From the NCBI RefSeq assembly GCF_003286085.1, contig NW_020825298.1, positions 11,718,001 through 11,782,000 of the forward strand: a stretch of 64,000 nt of DNA, read 5' to 3'. Below are positions 26,286 through 38,611 of this stretch, in pieces. The position numbers were made by a program, and so were the translations under genes. Under the pieces are notes generated by a model. That model was not told the origin of the DNA and made no database searches. It saw nothing but the letters and a program-made list of their open reading frames with translations. The stretch comes from Drosophila persimilis (taxonomy: Eukaryota > Arthropoda > Insecta > Diptera > Drosophilidae). Within the stretch, counting starts at the first letter, position 1, and every line of letters begins with the position of its first letter.

Positions 26286-29200
26286 TCAGTTTGCATCCTC
26301 CCCCTTCATCTCCTCAGTTTCTTCCGCTTTCTTTTCTTCTTCCCGAGTGTCATTGGACGCCTCTCCTCCCTCATTTTCGGGTAGCACCTCCGCCGGGAAA
26401 GGCAAGGATCGCAGTCGCTGCACCATATCCTCGAGAGTTTCTGGAGCAATGGTTGGCTGTTCCGCTGTGGATTCCTTGACAGAGGAACGCTTCTTAGCCG
26501 CATCGTCCTGGCGAGAGGCGGCGCACAGGTGAGCCTGAGGCGTGCTCCTCGCCGGCTTTTTGGGAATGGCTCCCGTGCACTGCTGCTGAATGGCCTGCTG
26601 AGTGGCGGTTGTGGTGACGGTGACGCAGCAGGCGGCACCTCCGGATTCGTCTGTCTCCTGCTCGGCCACGACCCGGGTGCTGGCTATGTTCTTGATGGAG
26701 CTGGTGGCCTCCTCTGTTGGCACGGTCTGCTCCACCAGCTCAGCCTCTTGCCGTCTGCTGGCTTCCCGCTCTGCCATGCGATTGATCATGGCCGTGCCCC
26801 GCTCCGAGGTGTTGCTCAGGCGTGCAATCAGCTCGTTGCCCTGCGCCTCCATCAAACGTAGACGCTCGGCGCGATTCGCAGACACCCGTTCGATGTCCTC
26901 CAGTCGTTGTTCCACGGTCTGCGAGATGGCTGCAGCCGTGGGCGGCTGTTGCTGCTGTTGCTGCTGTCGCTCGTGGAGTGTGTCCAGCTTGTTGGCCAGA
27001 CCCTCGCTTCGCTCCGAGTTCTTCGAGAGCTGTGCGAGCAGCTGCTGGCTCTCCTGCTCCAGCCGCTGCAGGCGGGCGGCCCGACGGGATGTGTAGGCCT
27101 CCTCGTCGACGGTGAGAGGGGAGGAGGCATCCTCCGTTTTGGATGCAGGCGGAGCAGCCTCCTCCTCGGTGTTGCTCTCGAAACTGGCATCGCGACTGGG
27201 GGCACGTCTGATGCGATCCAGGGACTTCTTTAGGTAGTGCCCCCGATCCGTGGTACGCCTGATGCGCGACATCAGCTGCCGCGACTCCTCTTCCAGGCGG
27301 CCGAGTCGCTCGGATCGCTTTCTCGTGTACTCCTCCTCCCGCGGCGTGAGACTTCCTGTGGCCGGTGCAGAGCTGGCACGCGTCATCCTCTCCAGCCGCT
27401 TGTTGTTGATGAACTCGTCGAGGGGCACTGCATGCTGGGCGGGCGAGACCTCGTCCTGGAAGCGGCACAGCTGCACCTCAAGACGTTCGCGGTTGTCGGA
27501 GGTCTCCAGCACCTGCTGGATGAGCGATTTGCACTGCTCCTCCAGCTTTTGGATGCGACTGGCCGTCCCCGAGCTGGTCGCGGCAGCGTCCGCCTGGCTG
27601 CGCTGTCTGCTGCGAGAGCTGTGCGGAATCTTGGAAATGGCTCCGTGTGAGCCCTGAGCCATGTCCAGGTCCGCGTCCTCCTCTAATGTGTTTCCTATAC
27701 TCTCCCCTCGCCAGCCACAAGTGGGCGGGGCACTGTTCCAGCGGAGGACAATCTCCTCGCCCTCATCATCTGCAGAACCAGAGGCCAGAGCAGTGGCCGC
27801 CTGGCGTCCTGGCGAGGTGCTCTGCATCCGCTTAATCTTGCGCGTATGCTCGAATTGATCCCTCAAGTGCTTCCTGCGGCAATTGCCAGAAGTAGAGGGA
27901 GCTATAGCCTCAGGCTCTGCTTCCGCGGCTGCTGAACTTTCTGCTTTCGCGGAGTCCCGTTCCTCATCCGACTGCGGTCCCGAGTCGCTGTATCCGCTCT
28001 CCGCCGAGTGATTGGCATCCTCCAGCTTGCGGCGTGCAAACTCCCGCCTCCAGTCGTCGCACTGCTCTTGGGTCTCCTCGTTCTTGGCCCTGGCAGCCGC
28101 CCACTTGCGCCGGCAGTACTCCAGCTCGTCCTTGAGCTCGCTGAGGAGGCGACGCTTCTGCTGCAGCTGGTACCGCAGAATCTGCTCCTGGGTGTGCAGC
28201 TGCCGATGCTGGCGCTGCATCTTGCCCACCAGATGCCACGTCTTCGTAAGCTCCAAGCTGACGGCGCTCAGGCGCTTCTCCTGCTCGTTCAAGCGGTAGT
28301 CCAGATGACTGTTGAGGGTCTTCAAGCGGTTCGTTTCCTTCACCAGGGACTTCTTTTCAAGGATGAGGTCCTAAAAGAAAGAGAGAGAGTTATGGTATAA
28401 AGGATAAGGATCTATTTTCACCACAAATCTAATAAACCCCAATACTCATTTTGTGTATCGGGTATAAAAACCGTATCGTACAATGGAGAGATTAGATTGG
28501 GAACTATTAAAGTGCTCGGCACAGTCGAGAGACTGGACTTTCGGAAAGGTTCCCCTTAAAAGGATTTCAAACATATTCAACATGTTTTGTGTTTTGTGCC
28601 CCAGAAACTGACCGATAAATTCAATTATGTGCACAACGGACTCCTCCCCCAGTTGCATCCTCCCATGCCGCTGCAGGGAGTGGCTACTACATTGATGCTC
28701 GGCTCTGCAGGACGTCAGCAATAATGAAGCAGCTCGTCCTCGTCCTCGGGCTCGGCCTTGGTCTGCACTCCACTAAATAAAGCGCTTAAGTGAATAATGC
28801 AAAACTTTGCAACAGCCACAGACATAGAGCCTCGGACACGGACTCGCAGTCGAACTACGACTCGTCGAGGGAGTGCAGTGGGGGAGCAACAGACGATGAC
28901 GATGACGAGGCCGGGCTGCTGCTCCACTTCATCAGCAAAACCGGATACGACAACTAACAAGCCCGATTGTCCGCAGCACTTGAACAGAGAGTGGAGGAGT
29001 AGGACTCACCTTCAGTTTGATGTAGGTCTTGCTGACGCTTAGCTCCGCTGGCTTGCTGCCACCAGCTACCGTGGCCGCCTCCGCTTTGCGGCCTTCCCCT
29101 GGGGTAACAGGAGCAGCCGTGGCAGTAATGCCCCGGGCACTGACACTACTGGTTGCCGGCAGCTCTTCAAACTGCACGCGCTCGATTTTGTGGTGACTCA

Positions 29201-30941
29201 AGAGCTCCATCAACACTTTCCAAACTTTCGGCAAGTTGCCAATGATTTCTTGGGCCGAGGCAACTTTTCCCATAATTTCGGGCTCATGGCATTTTAACGA
29301 AGCCGCAACAGCTCCTGCAGATCCACTCCTTTGCTTGCCACAGGGTTTCCTTTCCGGCTCGGCACAGTCGGGCAGGTCCTCGTCCACGCCAACAGCCGCA
29401 GTGTCAGCCTCAGCTACAGGCACAGGCACAGCCACAGCGTGGGGCGTTGGCGTTGCACTGCGGCTCTTGTCGGACTCCTCGCCAGAGCCCCCGGTAGCCC
29501 CTTCCACCAGCTCAAAGAGCAGCTTGGGCAGGGTGGCGCCATCGCTGCAGCTTCCCTCGGCCTGGGTCATTTGATTGAGAAGCTGGCGGTTCTCTTCTAG
29601 CATCTGATTCAAGCGATCAATGTCCATGTTGCTCTTCCCATTGAAGCCCATAATGAGCTGGCTAAAGAGCTGCAAGTGAATGTACATACATTAGATTTGA
29701 TCCTTACTATTTGGGGGTTAATCCTCTTACCATATTGACGGCTCCCACCTGCTCGTTGAGCACTCGCTTCTCGTACTTTAGCTCGCCGCATTCCTCGCGT
29801 AGCTTGGACAGCTCCTCGTTGGCTGTTTCCACTTCTTTGAGCAACGTCTGATTGCGTTCCTCGAAGTTCTTGGTTCTGTCAGAGACGAAAAAAATGAGTA
29901 AAGAGCTGCTTTTGGGGCTTGAAACTTACTTCTCCTGCTCGGCGATGAGTTCATCCTTTTTGATGGAGATGAGACGCTGCAGATTCTCGTACTCGGCGGC
30001 CGCCACCCGCTGTCGCTCTTCGTAGAGCTGCCTCAACTGGCGAATATTTACCAGCTGGCGCTCGTACTCCTGCCGCAGATTGTTGGACATGATCTTCATC
30101 TCTCGCTCGCTAAAAGAGTTTTCTATCTGCTCCAGTTTCATCTTGAGCTGTGGTTGGAAGAACCAATAATGTTAAGATAGATGTTAGATGGAAAATTCCG
30201 ATGTTAAGCCCTCACCTGTGCACACTGCTCCTCTTTGACGCTTAGCATTTGCTTACAGCAGGTGATCACCTCCTTGAGGGTTCCCACCTGACGCTGAACG
30301 ACCTCTACTTCTCCGCGCAGCGATAGATTCTCGGCATTGGCTTGTTGGAGCGCTAATTGAGCGTTGGCCAGCTCTATGTTGGCATGGCGACTCCGACTCG
30401 AGGGATTTTCATCATCCGGATCGATCCCCGGCTGCTCCGCGGGCTGCTCATGTGCCTCCTCCTGCGCCTGCTCTTCTGGCTTCTCCTCCTCGTTATGATC
30501 CTTTCTTAGGCGTCGATTCTCTGCCTGTTCCTTGGCCAGGTCTCTCCTTAGGCTGTTGATCTCCTCGCGCAAATCCTGTACAGCAGTTAGGCGAGCCTCC
30601 CTTTTGATACGCAGCTCCTCCCGGAATTCCTCCAGGCTTTGCTCTCGCTTCGGGGACTTCTCCTTGCTATCCACATCCATGACAACAGGTTCGTCCACGA
30701 CTCGAATTGATTCCTTATCTTCCGCCATTTTCAGTGGTGCTTCCTCCACAACTTTCTTTGGCATTGGTGTGGCCTCATTGGGCACGGCCTGTTGCAGAAT
30801 TAAATTCTCGTGCTCGATGTCATTCCACCAGGGCTCGTCATCCGGTGGCGCGGCAGTTCCTCCTACTCGCTGCTGCTGCTGTTGTTGTTGCTGCTGCACC
30901 TGCGATTCATCTGCAGGGGGTGTGGACTCTGCATTTCCCAT
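26286..30941 (-). CDS. Large coiled-coil protein with N-myristoylation signal and repeats
   Basis: I cannot name this gene. Five exons on the minus strand join in frame: 30941-30216, 30147-29930, 29875-29731, 29669-29010 and 28370-26286, giving about 1277 residues. It begins MGNAEST, a good N-myristoylation consensus (Gly2, Ser6), so membrane anchoring is likely. A polyglutamine run follows near residue 15. Long coiled coils are predicted by eye at about 105-165, 190-400 and 584-695, with few prolines and charged heptads. A segment near 700 (HSAESGYSDSGPQSDEE) is acidic and serine-rich. From about 860 to 1120 there are four related units roughly 75 residues apart, each with an RxxRLxRLExExxxLxxxI pattern followed by a second helix. 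There is no enzymatic motif. A structural or scaffold role, at a membrane or centrosome-like site, is inference. The first AUG and all phases agree, so the gene model is solid although the function is unknown. Confidence 0.85.
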
Positions 30942-32068
30942 AATATTCCCGAGAACAAAGGCCTCGAAGAACAGATATGTGGTATGCGATGGTTCTGATC
31001 TGTTTACTGATGTTCTTGGCCTGGCAGGCGTTTTATTTACGATTCACTTTAATGCGACTTTTCCTCTGAAGAAGCACCACAAGAGCAGCGATACAAAGAG
31101 CTGCCCCGCCCTCACCGATCCACCTCCGTTGGCCTCCACAGCAACGAAACAGATATAGGTACACACCGATACACAGATACAGATACCATATGCTATATCT
31201 GTGTGGTGCTTCGATCACACGCGATTCGATCTTTCGATTTCGCAATTTTCTATATACTTTTACTTTTTCATCCAAGAAGAAAACTTTCGAGAGATTCTAC
31301 TGGAGACGGTTGCGCTTTAAACTCTACTTAAAATTTCAATGTTTCACCAACCGTATCCGTGTATCCGAAATCAAAGTAAATATCTAGTATAGATTTGATA
31401 AAAAAAACAAATCTATATGTATTCTCGCGAGGCGTTGGAAAATTTCTCGAAGTCTAATTCCTATCCGTTTCGACGGTCGAACCGAACTTTTCGCTTAGGC
31501 TTCTCGGGAAAAACTGAGCGAAACATTGAATAGATTTTTCTATTTTTAACCAAGCAACAAAGAGATCTCTGCATCTTGGTGCTATCTCTCTCGGAAAATG
31601 CTCCAACGAATGCTTTGTTTTTAGGGAAAACTATCTTTATGAGAGAGTCGGAGACTGGGATTCTCTCTTCCTCGAATTCCCTAATTATTGTTCTTATGTT
31701 ATGCGCTCCGTTTAGATGCATTTTAATTAGGAAAATATGTCGCATGAAGGTGTTTAAATTTAGACAGGCGCGTCACTTTGATTATGACTAACCGGAAAAT
31801 CAAAGAAAAACAGTTGCCACATCGGATGGCAGCAGCATGACAATGAAGATCATAGTCAAGGGCTCTTCACAGATGGATTCGTAGGTGCTACAAGGTCATT
31901 GCCCCTAACTATTCCCATTGGGAGTTCAATACAATATTCAGGGGCTATAGGAATGCATCTGATTGGACTCGCTTTTCTGTTGGCTTTTAAATTTAACTGA
32001 GCAGAACGTCGAATTAGAATTAAAATTTAAATTATAGTTACATTTAAATTTAATGAATCATGATACAT
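30942..32068. other. Intergenic, promoter side of the coiled-coil gene
   Basis: It separates the start of the coiled-coil gene from the 3' end of lwr. It is AT-rich and has a 9-base inverted repeat at 31389-31397/31408-31416. Overlapping open frames near 31461-31791 on both strands have no recognisable domain and AT-driven composition, so I do not call them genes. Confidence 0.45.
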
Positions 32069-32074
32069 TTTATT
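32069..32074 (-). terminator. lwr: Poly(A) signal of lwr
   Basis: Minus-strand AATAAA about 50 bases beyond the lwr stop codon, the expected place for a short 3' UTR. Confidence 0.6.
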
Positions 32075-32120
32075 CATGCCTCTATACGCTCTTGTGTGGA
32101 TTGTGTGTGTGTAGATTACA

Positions 32121-32600
32121 TTATCCGATAGGTGTCATCATGTGGGCCTGGGCACGCACGCGCATTTCGTACTGCTGGCGGTTCTGTGTATATGCAGTGT
32201 AGGCCTCCGCTTGGGCCGGGTCCTTGGCGTTCGGGTTGTCCAGAAGTTCCTGAATGCCCACAAGAAGTTGCTTAATAGTAATGGACGGGCGCCAATCCTT
32301 CTTCTCGTCAAGCAGCGACAAGCAGACAGTGCCCGACGGGTACACATTTGGATGGAAGAGTGGCGGCTCGAACTTGCATTTCGGCGGAGAGGTCGGATAG
32401 TCATCCTTGAAAATCATACGAAGTTTGTAGAGGCCACCCTCCCAGAGGGTGGACTTTTTTCCGGGAATGGCGCACTCCCAAATCAGCAGGTTAAGGGTGC
32501 CATCGGGATTTTTGGCGGGATGAGCAACAAACCCGTATGGATGGTCCTTTCGCCAGGCCTTGCGCTCCTCGGACAAACGTGCAATCGTTGTGGCAGACAT
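32121..32600 (-). CDS. lwr: SUMO-conjugating enzyme E2, Ubc9 (lesswright)
   Basis: A single coding exon encodes 159 residues, the usual Ubc9 length. It accepts activated SUMO from the E1 as a thioester and passes it to lysines in target proteins, mostly in the nucleus. The UBC fold is complete: basic N-terminal helix, the [33 protein letters not shown] core region with catalytic Cys93, and the [16 protein letters not shown] segment. The start follows a leader intron at 32604-32685 (donor GTAAGT, acceptor CCGTAG), which ends three bases before the ATG. It is transcribed in the same direction as the coiled-coil gene and divergently from RpI135. Identification is secure from near-perfect family conservation. 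Confidence 0.97.
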   Translation of the reverse strand: MSATTIARLSEERKAWRKDHPYGFVAHPAKNPDGTLNLLIWECAIPGKKSTLWEGGLYKLRMIFKDDYPTSPPKCKFEPPLFHPNVYPSGTVCLSLLDEKKDWRPSITIKQLLVGIQELLDNPNAKDPAQAEAYTAYTQNRQQYEMRVRAQAHMMTPIG

Positions 32601-32740
32601 CTTCTACGGTTAATTTGTTTTTTGCAACAGTACGATAATAACTTAATATGTTACAGCAAAATATTTCTTTTGGTTTGGGACTTACTTTCACTTCACTCTC
32701 ACTTGCTGTGACGAAAACTCAGCAAGAACCGGAATCGCTT
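32601..32740 (-). other. lwr: lwr leader exon and intron
   Basis: A donor (GAAA|GTAAGT, exon ending at 32686) and an acceptor ending at 32604 define an 82-base intron in the 5' UTR, with the coding exon starting AAG-ATG. The upstream limit of the leader exon is not visible. Confidence 0.6.
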
Positions 32741-33426
32741 TAATTCACTCACTGCAAAATGTTGCAGTGTTGAAATATTTCATTGGGTTTTTGGAATTAT
32801 CATGCAGCTATTTGATAAAATTGTTTAAACATACGTTTTGCAGGAAAAAACTTTTTCTTTTTAGGTTTTATTTCTAGTTCACAACACACGATTGACTAAA
32901 ATTTCTCCGGCGGAATATTTTACAACCTGACAGGCCTGGCTATGACAAGAATCATAGAATTATGAGCTTGAAAAATTAACAGAGTAACCCGAATGAACTA
33001 CACATACAAATACATATGTATAGTTAGCATGCATACATACATATGCATGTACATATTTGAGTCCCATTCCCAACGAATGGTAAGTACTCCCCAAACACTT
33101 TCAGCTGACTCTTTTCCCGAAAACAGCACGAGTATTTATCTCTGGAGCCCGATTAAACAATTGATGATGATTCTGAAGAGTGCGTGGAAGTGCTTCTTCC
33201 CTTTGCCTGCTAAGCTAACTTTTGCGAAAAACTTGCAAATGAAAATGCATTTTGCAGCTGATTTTTGCTTTGGCTATGCCTGCAGTTTTTGCGCTCACAT
33301 TTGAAAAGTGGGAAACACGCAGCAATGACTCTGAACGGTACCAAAGGAGGGGGAAGGGGAACAACACCCTAGCTAAGAGTAGAGGTATGGGCAGGCGGAG
33401 GAAGCACACATTTGGCAAAGTGTCGC

Positions 33427-33466
33427 CAGTGCCAGGGTGCCAGGGTGTCAGGGTGCCAGGGTGCCA
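33427..33466. repeat. GCCAGGGTG tandem repeat
   Basis: Four near-identical units of about nine to ten bases (gccagggt with g/c or t variants) in a row, in non-coding DNA. Confidence 0.7.
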
Positions 33467-34678
33467 CACTGCCACTGAATGAGAAGCGGAGCTCAGGCTT
33501 GAAAATGAAAATCAACAATGCAATTTGCCATGCTGCTCCTCTGTCTCCGCAGCTCTCCTGTCCGCGGTCCGGTGTCGTCTGTGCAGACAAAGCGCCAGAA
33601 AGGAGCAAAAAATCCGGCTAAAAACTTGGAAGCGCATGGCAAAAGTTGTGCCCAGCCCAGCCACGGCACCACACCCACACCCACGCGCACACACATAACA
33701 CAGCTCCAACTTTCACAGAGATTGCACCACGCAAATGTGCAACGAAAGTAGCAACGAAAGGACCCAAAGCAGCCAAGGACACTGCCAGAGCAGAGCGCTG
33801 GCAGGAAAAAGTTCCAAGAAAATGTGCATTGTGTTCATTATAATGGAATAATAAACCGAAGCGACTACTGGGCTCAGATTGAACGTCCTCCTCCCCCACC
33901 TACTTGTTTTTCTTGTTGTTTCGTGTCTTTCTCAAGTTGCTGCTGCTGTAGTTTTCCTTTGGCGCCGGCCGAGTTAATAACCAAAAAGGAAGTTTCAGCT
34001 TCATTATCCTGACAGCCAGCCGCCCCCCATATGAGGCGATGTCATCTGGTGTTTGGTGGTGGGTCGGGGTCTGGTGGCCCCTGCGGTTAATTAGAGCAAC
34101 TTTCGCCTGAAAGTCAAAGTTAATCCGAGTCTGCAGGACAATGTAGAGCATTGCTGCAGGCATCTGACGATAGGAAAATCCTTTAGGGTAGGGGTATGAC
34201 CTATACTTTCTCCAACCAGACCATGCTTCTCTGTCAGTCAGTGTCGTCGCTATCTCATTTGCGAGCATTTCTATGCGAAGAAGTCAGCAGGAATCATGCA
34301 TTAATAATGCAACAAACTTGCGCATATTTTTCGGCTGACAATGGTTGCAAACAGCAGCCAAGGAGCCGGTCGGGTACAAGGGCAACAATGAAGCAACTTC
34401 ATTAGAGAAAGCAACACGTTGACAACACATCCGGCAGACGAGTCATTTCCGTAGACATGCAAGCAATACATACAAATAAGGAGCAAAACTCACCGGATAT
34501 CCAAGTAAACGTTGACACAAAGATATTAGCAAGTGCAGAGGAATCATAGTCTTCAAGATAATTGTACTTTTTCATGAACCACACTCGAATTTAGCTTAAA
34601 TGTACTTTATAAACAAGTCACTTTACGCGGGCACACAATCAGCTGTTTACTGCAAGAAGTTGGCAGCCCCTCTACAAA

Positions 34679-34760
34679 GAGATGAGTACCAGCGTTCATG
34701 GAACTAACAGAAGTTCCACTACGGAGATGAGCGGCACCGTTCACTGAACTAACATGAATT
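34679..34760. repeat. 45-base imperfect direct duplication
   Basis: The segment from 34679 (gagatgagtaccagcgttca) recurs 45 bases later at 34724 as gagatgagcggcaccgttca, each followed by a matching gaactaaca core. It lies about 300 bases upstream of the RpI135 start. Confidence 0.6.
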
Positions 34761-34971
34761 GAACCAATGTTAACAAGTGTCTAAAATCCACATGAATGTT
34801 TTATTTGCCAATTTTTATTTAAGAATTGCAAATTCAAAAATAAATGCAAATTTTAAAACGAATTAGTAAGAAAATAATCATAACCATGTATTATATGACT
34901 AGCATTACAGTTCCCGAATGAACCAAGCCAGAGTAGTTCGCTAGCTCACAGTTTAGCTCCGACCCAAACAA

Positions 34972-34977
34972 CACGTG
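34972..34977 (+). promoter_or_regulatory. CACGTG E-box upstream of RpI135
   Basis: A perfect palindromic CACGTG lies 62 bases before the RpI135 start codon, in the expected 5' UTR or core promoter. Myc/Max dimers bind this element and are known to activate Pol I subunit genes in flies. Function at this site is inference. Confidence 0.5.
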
Positions 34978-35038
34978 CAACGGTCTGCGTTTTGGGTTTT
35001 TATTATTTTTGATTAATTTCCTGAAAGAAACAAGGAAA

Positions 35039-38000
35039 ATGCTAGAGGAGATGAAAACGGATCCTGTGCTGACGAATTCCCGGCCAGAATTCAAAGCGAT
35101 ACCCAAACAGCTAAACAAGGTAAGAGGCTGCTGTAATATTCCCCCCGCGCGTCTGACTATTTTGAATCTCCCATGCAGCACTTGGCAAACCTTGGAGCCC
35201 CACATGTGGACTCATTCGATGAGATGCTGACAGTGGGCCTGGATTTTGTGGCCAAGCACATGCCGGCCATCCAGATGCAAAGCCCGGCTGGAGAGCGTAT
35301 CTCGCTGAAGGTGGAAAACATTTGGATAGCGAAGCCACAGGTGCCGCAGGATGTGATTGACGTACGAACACGTGAAATTTACCCCACAGACTCGCGCCAG
35401 CTGCACGCTTCCTACTCCGGCATGTGCTCGGTGCGGCTGGCATGGAGTGTGAATGGGCTGCAAAAGACGCCCATCAACATGGATCTGGGCGAGGTGCCAG
35501 TGATGCTGCGATCAAAGGCCTGCAACCTTGGCAAGGGCACGCCACAGGAGATGGTGAAGCACGGCGAACACGACACCGAGTGGGGAGGGATCTTTGTAAT
35601 ACGTGGAAACGAGAAGATTGTCCGAATGCTGGTTCTCGTCAGGCGGAATCACCCTATCTGCGTGAAGCGTTCGACTTGGAAGGATCGTGGCCAGAACTTC
35701 AGTGATTTGGGCATAATGGTGCAGACGGTGCGGGACGATGAGTGCTCCTTCAGCAACGTTCTCCACTACCTCAACAACGGAACGGCCCGCTTCATGTTCT
35801 CCCACATCAAGCGCTTGTCCTACGTCCCAGTTTGTCTCATCCTCAAATGCTTGATGGACTACACGGACGAGGAGATCTACAACAGGCTGGTGCAAGGCTA
35901 CGAGAAGGATCAGTACTACGTCTCCTCTGTCCAAACCATGCTAAGGGATGTCCACAACGAAGGTGTCTACACCCACGCCCAGTGCAGGTCCTTCATTGGC
36001 ACCCTCTTCCGGTCTCGCTTCAACGTCGTGCCCGAGTGGCAGCCCGACGAGGACGTCACCGACTTTATTCTGCGAGAACGCATCTTGGTTCACCTGGACA
36101 CCTACGAAGAGAAGTTCCAGCTCATCGTCTTTATGGTGCAGAAGCTCTTCCAGTGCGCCCAGGGCAAGCACAAGGTGGAAAACGTTGACTCGGCCATGAT
36201 GCAGGAAGTGCTGCTCCCCGGGCATTTGTACCAGAAGTATCTAGGGGAACGCATCGAGAACTGGGTCGCCATGGTGCGTCGCGTCCTCCAGAAGAAACTC
36301 TCCACACCAGACAGCCTCCTCACCAGCAGCATCCTGACGCAGTCTATGCGGCAAGCTGGCGGAGTGGGCAAATCCATTGAATCTTTCTTGGCCACTGGAA
36401 ACATTGCGAGCAACACGGGCCTCGGCCTCATGCAAAACAGCGGCCTGGTCATCATGGCTGAGAACATCAACCGCATGCGGTACATGTCCCATTTCCGGGC
36501 CATCCATCGTGGATCCTACTTTACCACGATGCGTACCACAGAGGCCCGCCAGTTGCTTCCCGACGCCTGGGGCTTCATCTGCCCGGTGCACACGCCCGAT
36601 GGAACGCCCTGCGGCCTACTCAATCACTTGACGCTGACCTGTGAGATATCCAAGCGTCCAGATCCTAAGCTGGTGCAGGTGAGTAGATGCTCCTCCACTT
36701 CTAGAAAACATAAATTCATTGCTCCTCCTTTTTCAGGCCATTCCTCCGAAGCTGATAGAAATGGGCATGCTCCCGCTGTCTTGCCAAAGGAATCCTGATT
36801 CCAAGATGTACGTGGTGCTCCTGGATGGCAAGCATCTGGGCCACATATTCCAGAGCGATGCCTGCAAGATAGTCGAGGATCTCCGCTACGAAAAGATAAC
36901 CGGGGCGGTGCCTCAAATGATGGAGATCGGCTTCATTCCGTTCAAGAAGAATGGCCAGTTTCCCGGCCTTTACCTGTCGACGGGTCCAGCCCGCATGATG
37001 CGTCCGGTGTGGAATATCAAGTGGAAACAGGTTGAGTATATCGGCACCCTGGAGCAGCTGTACATGGAGATAGCCATTGATCCGAAGGAGATGTATCCCG
37101 ACTTCACGACCCACCTGGAGCTGGCGAAGACGCACTTCATGAGCAACCTAGCGAACCTCATTCCGATGCCGGACTACAACCAGTCGCCGCGTAACATGTA
37201 CCAGTGCCAGATGGGAAAGCAGACGATGGGCACGCCCTGCTTGAACTGGCCGAAGCAAGCGGCCAATAAGCTGTACCGCCTGCAGACCCCCGGGACGCCG
37301 CTCTTCCGGCCCGTGCACTACGACAACATCCAGCTGGACGACTTCGCGATGGGCACCAATGCCATTGTGGCGGTCATCTCCTACACGGGCTACGACATGG
37401 AGGATGCAATGATCATCAACAAGTCCGCCTACGAGCGGGGCTTTGCCTACGGCAGCATCTACAAATCCAAGTTCGTGCAGCTCCCCAAGAAGAGTAGTTA
37501 CTTTGCCCGCCATCCGCACATGCCGGAGCTGGCCAAGTACCTGGACACGGACGGACTGCCGCATCCCGGTGCAAAGCTCACCTTTGGCTGTCCCCTGTAC
37601 TGCTACTTTGACGGAGAGGTGGCCACCTACAAGGTCGAGAAGATGGACGAGAAGGAGGAATGCTTTGTGGATAGCATCCGTCAGTTGGGCAGTTTCGACC
37701 TTACACCAAAGAAGACCGTCTGCATAACACTGAGGGTGCCACGTCCGGCCACAATTGGCGACAAGTTTGCGTCGAGGGCTGGGCAGAAGGGTATCTGTTC
37801 CCAGAAGTATCCCGCCGAGGATCTGCCCTTCACGGAGTCGGGCATGATACCCGACATCGTGTTCAATCCTCACGGCTTCCCCTCCCGTATGACAATCGCC
37901 ATGATGATCGAGACGATGGCCGGCAAGAGCGCTGCCGTTCATGGCGGCGTCTACGACGCCACGCCCTTCCGCTTCTCGGAGAAGAATACGGCCATCGACT

Positions 38001-38536
38001 ACTTTGGCAAGATGCTGGAGGCCGGCGGCTACAATTACTACGGCACGGAGCGCCTCTACTCGGGCGTGGACGGACGCGAGATGACGGCGGACATCTTCTT
38101 CGGCGTGGTCCACTATCAGCGCCTGCGGCACATGGTCTTCGACAAGTGGCAGGTGCGCTCCACGGGCACCGTCGAGGCCCGCACCCAGCAGCCCATCAAG
38201 GGACGCAAGCGAGGAGGTGGTGTCCGTTTCGGAGAGATGGAGCGCGACGCCCTGATATCCCACGGAGCTGCTTTCCTGCTGCAGGACCGCCTATTCCACA
38301 ACTCGGACAAGACGCACACTCTGGTGTGCCATAGTTGCGGCTCTATTCTGTCTCCGCTGCAGCAGATCATCAAGCGGAACGAGCGAGGCGGTCTCTCCTC
38401 CAAGCCGCAAACGTGTCGCCTGTGCGGGGACAGCAGCTCAGTTTCCATGATCGAAATTCCCTTTTCCTTCAAGTTCCTGGTTACCGAGCTGAGTTCGGTG
38501 AACATCAATGCGAGATTCAAGCTGAACAAAATATGA
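35039..38536 (+). CDS. RpI135: RNA polymerase I second-largest subunit (RPA135)
   Basis: Three exons, 35039-35119, 35179-36678 and 36737-38536, join in phase 0 to 1126 residues, against about 1129 in D. melanogaster. This is the beta-like subunit of Pol I (also called Polr1B), forming half of the active cleft and transcribing ribosomal RNA in the nucleolus. Visible family blocks include FRAIHRGSYFTTMRTTEARQ, the GFICPVHTPDG lobe motif, the YDMEDAMIINKSAYERG hybrid-binding block, RVPRPATIGDKFASRAGQKG, and the C-terminal anchor ending in NINARFKLNKI. A zinc site, CxxC at about 1058/1061 and CxxC at 1087/1090, is intact. The first exon codes only 27 residues. ATTAAA at 38606-38611 is a likely poly(A) signal. 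It lies convergent with AP-2alpha. Confidence 0.97.
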
Positions 38537-38605
38537 TGCGATTGCCCATTATATTGTTAAAGCTAGAGTTTAGATCATATGTATCCGTTTTTACACTATC
38601 CCCCC

Positions 38606-38611
38606 ATTAAA
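38606..38611 (+). terminator. RpI135: Poly(A) signal of RpI135
   Basis: ATTAAA 70 bases after the RpI135 stop, the commonest variant of the canonical hexamer. Confidence 0.5.

Larger units (their letters stand above)
32741..34971. other. Intergenic between lwr and RpI135
   Basis: Divergent promoter space of about 2.2 kb with no supported gene. It contains a GCCAGGGTGC tandem tract (33427-33466) and a degenerate 45-base direct duplication at 34679-34760. Short open frames here overlap repeats and have no domains. Confidence 0.5.

Noticed and set aside
26602..28400. Long plus-strand frames opposite the coiled-coil gene
   Set aside because: Shadows of the minus-strand coding exon; composition follows the complement of Leu/Glu/Gln-rich codons.
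31461..31791. Overlapping 94- and 71-codon frames on opposite strands between the coiled-coil gene and lwr
   Set aside because: AT-rich, no recognisable domain, and the two frames exclude each other; no splice or poly(A) support.
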